Shown here in pieces: positions 31,183-33,546 of a stretch of 33,546 bases of DNA. The stretch's first letter is position 1. The number at the start of each line of letters is the position of its first letter. The DNA lies in assembly GCF_000337895.1 (NCBI RefSeq), contig NZ_AOMA01000062.1, positions 1 through 33,546 on the forward strand, written 5' to 3'. Position numbers and translations under genes: made by a program. The notes under the pieces are model-generated. The model did no database searches. It saw only the letters and a program-made list of their open reading frames with translations, and had not been told where the DNA came from. Source of the DNA: Halobiforma nitratireducens JCM 10879 (GTDB lineage Archaea > Halobacteriota > Halobacteria > Halobacteriales > Natrialbaceae).

Positions 31183-32071
31183 CGCCGACACCCCCGTTTC
31201 CGTCGCCACTGACGCCGACGATCTCGCCGTCCTCCCAGACGTAGAACCCCTCGCCGGTCTTCCGTCCGAGTTTGCCCGCACGGACCTTCCGTTTGAGGAC
31301 CTGGGGAGGCCTGAACCGTTCGCCTAACTCCTCCCGGAGGTACTCGAGGATGTCCAGCCGGACATCCAGGCCGACCACGTCGCCGAGTTCGATCGGTCCC
31401 ATCGGGTGGTTGTATCCCAACTCCATCGCGGTATCGATATCGCGGGGGGCAGCGACGCCTTCCTCGACCATCCGCATCGCCTCGACGCCCAGCGCCACGC
31501 CGAGCCGCGAGGAGGCAAACCCCGGCGTGTCGGTCACCTCGATGGCGGTCTTGTCGATCTCCTCGACGAACTCGTGGGCCCTCGCTACCGTCACCTCGTC
31601 GGTCTGTTCGGCGACGACGATCTCGACCAGTTCCATGATGTGGACCGGATTGAAGAAGTGCAGGCCGATCACGCGACCAGCGTGGTCGGCCGAACTCGCG
31701 ATCTCAGTTACGGACAGCGACGACGTGTTGGTCGCGATGATCGCGTCCTCGTCGACCAGTTCCTCGACGTCCTCGAGGGTGTCCCGTTTCAACTCGAGGT
31801 CCTCCGGTACCGCCTCGATCACGAGGTCGGCCGTCTCGACGGCCTCCGCGAGGTGGGTCGTGCCGTCGATGCGTGACAGCGTCGCGTCGGCCGCCTCGCG
31901 CGAGAGTTCCTCCCGTTCGACCCCGCCCTCGAGGTTCTCCTCGATCGAGTCGATCCCGTCCTGGACGAACTCGGGCTTGACATCCCGGATGACGACCTCG
32001 TGGCCGGCCATCGCGGCCACCTGTGCGATTCCGTGACCCATGGTACCGGCACCCAGTACTGCGACGTGCAT
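31172..32071 (-). CDS. 3-hydroxyacyl-CoA dehydrogenase
   Basis: The protein has 299 residues from ATG 32069-32071. NAD-binding Rossmann motif VLGAGTMGHGIAQVAAMAGH at the N-terminus, EAVPEDLELKRDTLEDVEEL, NTSSLSVTEIASSADHAGRV, catalytic His in IGLHFFNPVHIMELVEIV, TPGFASSRLGVALGVEAMRM and the C-terminal LGYNHPMGPIELGDVVGLDV. It oxidises 3-hydroxyacyl-CoA to 3-oxoacyl-CoA after the hydratase encoded next. It is divergent from the thiolase at 32172 across a 100-bp region with an inverted repeat, suggesting shared control of hydratase, dehydrogenase and thiolase. Confidence 0.92.
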   Translation of the reverse strand: MHVAVLGAGTMGHGIAQVAAMAGHEVVIRDVKPEFVQDGIDSIEENLEGGVEREELSREAADATLSRIDGTTHLAEAVETADLVIEAVPEDLELKRDTLEDVEELVDEDAIIATNTSSLSVTEIASSADHAGRVIGLHFFNPVHIMELVEIVVAEQTDEVTVARAHEFVEEIDKTAIEVTDTPGFASSRLGVALGVEAMRMVEEGVAAPRDIDTAMELGYNHPMGPIELGDVVGLDVRLDILEYLREELGERFRPPQVLKRKVRAGKLGRKTGEGFYVWEDGEIVGVSGDGNGGVGDER

Positions 32072-32102
32072 ACGCCACACAACCCGAACGATCCTCAAAG
32101 GC

Positions 32103-32134
32103 GTTACCCTTCGCCGAGTGTGCTATGGGGTAAC
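32103..32134. promoter_or_regulatory. inverted repeat between divergent beta-oxidation promoters
   Basis: GTTACCC (32103-32109) and GGGTAAC (32128-32134) are perfect 7-bp arms 18 bp apart. They lie between the TATA-like box of the dehydrogenase gene (minus strand CCTTTGAGG, about 32095-32103) and the AAATATATGG box (32140-32149) of the thiolase gene. A dimeric regulator bound here could control both directions. Confidence 0.55.
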
Positions 32135-32171
32135 GGCACAAATATATGGCTTCGGAAGGTACGCGACGAGC

Positions 32172-33365
32172 ATGCGAGACGTCTACCTCGTCGGAGCCGG
32201 GCAGACGCCGTTCGGGGCGTTTCCGGACCGGAGTTATCGGGACCTGTTCGCCGAGGCCTATCGGGCCGCCTGCGACGGCGTCGATCACGGGATAGACGCA
32301 GCCGACGTCGACGAGGCCGTCGTCGGCACGCTCGGCGTCGGCGGCCGCCAGCTCGGCCTGTCGGGGCCGGCGGTGACCGAACACGTCGGTCTCCACAACG
32401 TCCCCTGCTCGAGGGTCGAGAACGCCTGTGCGGCAGGGGGGTTCGCCGTCCGGAACGCCGTCCAGGCGATCAAAAGCGGGTTCGCCGACGTCGTCGTCGC
32501 CGGCGGCTACGAGGTGATGACCGACCTCTCGGACGACGTAACGAAGTACTGGCTCGGCGTCAGCGGGGAGACCGAGTGGGAGCGTCTGACCGGGACGACG
32601 TTTTCGGGGGTCTACGCCCAGATGGCCAGCGCGTACATGACCGAGTACGAGGCGACGACCGAGGACCTCTCCCGGGTCGCCGTCAAGAACCACGCCAACG
32701 GCGCGACGAATCCGAAGGCCCACCTCGATTTTACGTGTTCGCTCGAGGACGCCGTGGAGGCACCGACCGTCGCGGACCCGCTTACCCTCTATCACTGCTG
32801 TCCGACGTCCGACGGGGCCGCGGTCGCCATCCTCGCAAGCGAGGACGTGGTCGGTGAGTACACGAACGACCGGGTACGAATCGCCGGCGTCGGTGCGGGC
32901 AGCGAGCGGGTGGGGCTGGCGGAACGGGACAGCTACACCGGTATCTCGGCCTCGCAGGTCGCCGCCGAGACGGCCTACGAGCGAGCGGGCGTTACTCCCG
33001 ACGACCTCGACTTCGCCGAAGTCCACGACTGCTTTGCGATCGCCGAGCTGATCGCCTACGAAGACCTCGGCTTCTGCGAGCCGGGGGCGGCTCCCGGGTT
33101 GCTTCGGGACGGAACCACCGAGCCCGACGGTGACCTCCCGGTCAACACGTCCGGCGGGCTCAAGTCGAAGGGCCATCCCATCGGAGCGACTGGAACCGGA
33201 CAGCTCGTCGAGGCGTTCGAACAACTGACCGGGCGGGCGGGGGATCGACAGCTCGAGAACCCTCAATACGGGCTCACACACAACGTCGGCGGCAGCGGCG
33301 GTGCGTCGGTCGTCCACGTCCTCGAGCGCGAGCGGGCAGCCGACGAGACGGGGGTGGCCGGATGA
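32172..33365 (+). CDS. thiolase-family protein lacking the second active-site Cys
   Basis: The protein has 397 residues from ATG 32172; AAATATATGG 28 bp upstream is a strong TATA. The fold is thiolase: MRDVYLVGAGQTPFGAFPDR, nucleophilic Cys86 (SRVENACAAGG), AEVHDCFAIAELIAYE, and SKGHPIGATGTGQLVEAFEQ with the catalytic His. The C-terminal motif reads LTHNVGGSGGASVV, with no CxG cysteine. This is the pattern of archaeal SCP-2-like thiolases that work with an HMG-CoA-synthase-like protein or a DUF35 partner. Such a partner is encoded immediately after it, overlapping by 4 bp (ATGA). Either beta-oxidation or a biosynthetic condensation is possible. Confidence 0.88.
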   Translation: MRDVYLVGAGQTPFGAFPDRSYRDLFAEAYRAACDGVDHGIDAADVDEAVVGTLGVGGRQLGLSGPAVTEHVGLHNVPCSRVENACAAGGFAVRNAVQAIKSGFADVVVAGGYEVMTDLSDDVTKYWLGVSGETEWERLTGTTFSGVYAQMASAYMTEYEATTEDLSRVAVKNHANGATNPKAHLDFTCSLEDAVEAPTVADPLTLYHCCPTSDGAAVAILASEDVVGEYTNDRVRIAGVGAGSERVGLAERDSYTGISASQVAAETAYERAGVTPDDLDFAEVHDCFAIAELIAYEDLGFCEPGAAPGLLRDGTTEPDGDLPVNTSGGLKSKGHPIGATGTGQLVEAFEQLTGRAGDRQLENPQYGLTHNVGGSGGASVVHVLERERAADETGVAG

Positions 33366-33525
33366 CGACGGGGGACCTCCGCGTCGAGGCAGTCGGCGCA
33401 TACGCCCCGCGGTACAGGCTCACGGCTGCGGCCGTCGAAGAGACCTGGGGGCAGTTCCACGGCGCTGGCATCTCCGAGACCGCGGTTCCCGCGGCCGACG
33501 AGGACGCGTTGACGATGGCAAGCGA
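33362..33525 (+). CDS. HMG-CoA-synthase-like protein, N-terminal fragment (contig end)
   Basis: ATG 33362 overlaps the thiolase stop as ATGA. The 54 genomic codons read MTTGDLRVEAVGAYAPRYRL, ETWGQFHGAGISETAVPAAD and EDALTMASD. These match the start of haloarchaeal hydroxymethylglutaryl-CoA synthase-family proteins that often carry a C-terminal zinc-ribbon/OB-fold (DUF35-type) domain; that part is not visible. The reading frame is then lost in adapter sequence at 33526. Given its neighbours, it is more likely the channelling partner of the thiolase than the mevalonate-pathway enzyme. Confidence 0.65.
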
Positions 33526-33546
33526 CTGTCTCTTATACACATCTCT
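33526..33546. other. Nextera transposase adapter (sequencing artefact)
   Basis: CTGTCTCTTATACACATCT is the transposase mosaic-end adapter used in Nextera/tagmentation libraries. It ends the window and interrupts an otherwise good coding frame. Everything from 33526 is not genomic. On the minus strand it generates a false MYKRQ protein start. Confidence 0.97.

Noticed and set aside
31704-33401. 565-codon minus-strand ORF over the thiolase
   Set aside because: Antisense to the thiolase and out of frame with the dehydrogenase; composition is that of a shadow.
33274-33540. Minus-strand ORF beginning MYKRQ
   Set aside because: The start codon and first residues come from the adapter, and the rest is antisense to the thiolase and HMGS-like genes.

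Overview
The window is haloarchaeal chromosomal DNA. It is GC-rich and dense in CTCGAG, the predicted proteins are very acidic, most genes look leaderless with an AT-rich box about 26-30 bp before the start codon, and several proteins belong to families I know only from Halobacteria (DUF5802, DUF5806, Hvo_1808-type surface protein). A member of the Natrialbales is my best guess. The right end is a contig end: the last 21 bases are Nextera transposase adapter, not genome.

Layout. 1-2.4 kb: the N-terminus of a Vms1/Ankzf1-like peptidyl-tRNA hydrolase, a DUF5802 protein, and a secreted coiled-coil protein with a repetitive Gly/Asp/Gln tail. 2.3-6.4 kb: nicotinate phosphoribosyltransferase with a small membrane protein, an Hvo_1808-type membrane metalloprotease-like protein, and a nicotinamidase-like hydrolase; together these suggest NAD salvage. 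6.5-6.9 kb: two tiny membrane proteins, one preceded by a 12-codon leader ORF. 6.9-13.8 kb (minus strand): a complete nitrous oxide reductase operon, nosZ - NosB-like membrane protein - nosD - nosF - nosY - nosL, tightly overlapped, for the last step of denitrification (N2O to N2). 14.1-16.2 kb: a hotdog thioesterase and a serpin lipoprotein.

16.2-18.8 kb is a low-GC, gene-poor island. It holds one low-GC lipoprotein, a small membrane protein, and a run of strong hairpins that may be an IS200/IS605-type remnant. 18.9-24.4 kb holds an M23-like protein divergent from a lipoate-ligase-family protein, haloarchaeal proteins of unknown function, a start-less reading frame that is probably a gene relic, a thiolase and a PLDc_N-like membrane protein.

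24.8-33.5 kb looks like a catabolic island: amidohydrolase, IclR regulator, tandem EthD protein, M24 hydrolase lacking one metal-binding Asp, LLM flavin oxidoreductase, hotdog thioesterase, enoyl-CoA hydratase, 3-hydroxyacyl-CoA dehydrogenase, a thiolase lacking its second Cys, and an HMG-CoA-synthase-like protein cut by the contig end. This reads as an acyl-CoA degradation route, probably for an aromatic or branched substrate; the substrate cannot be read from sequence.

The strongest unexplained signals are regulatory. A shared palindrome GAAACG-NN-CGTTTC lies upstream of both the secreted coiled-coil gene and the serpin. An 11-bp motif is repeated upstream of nosZ. An inverted repeat overlaps the pncB core promoter, and another lies between two divergent catabolic promoters. 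All functions are inferred from sequence alone; no database search was run.
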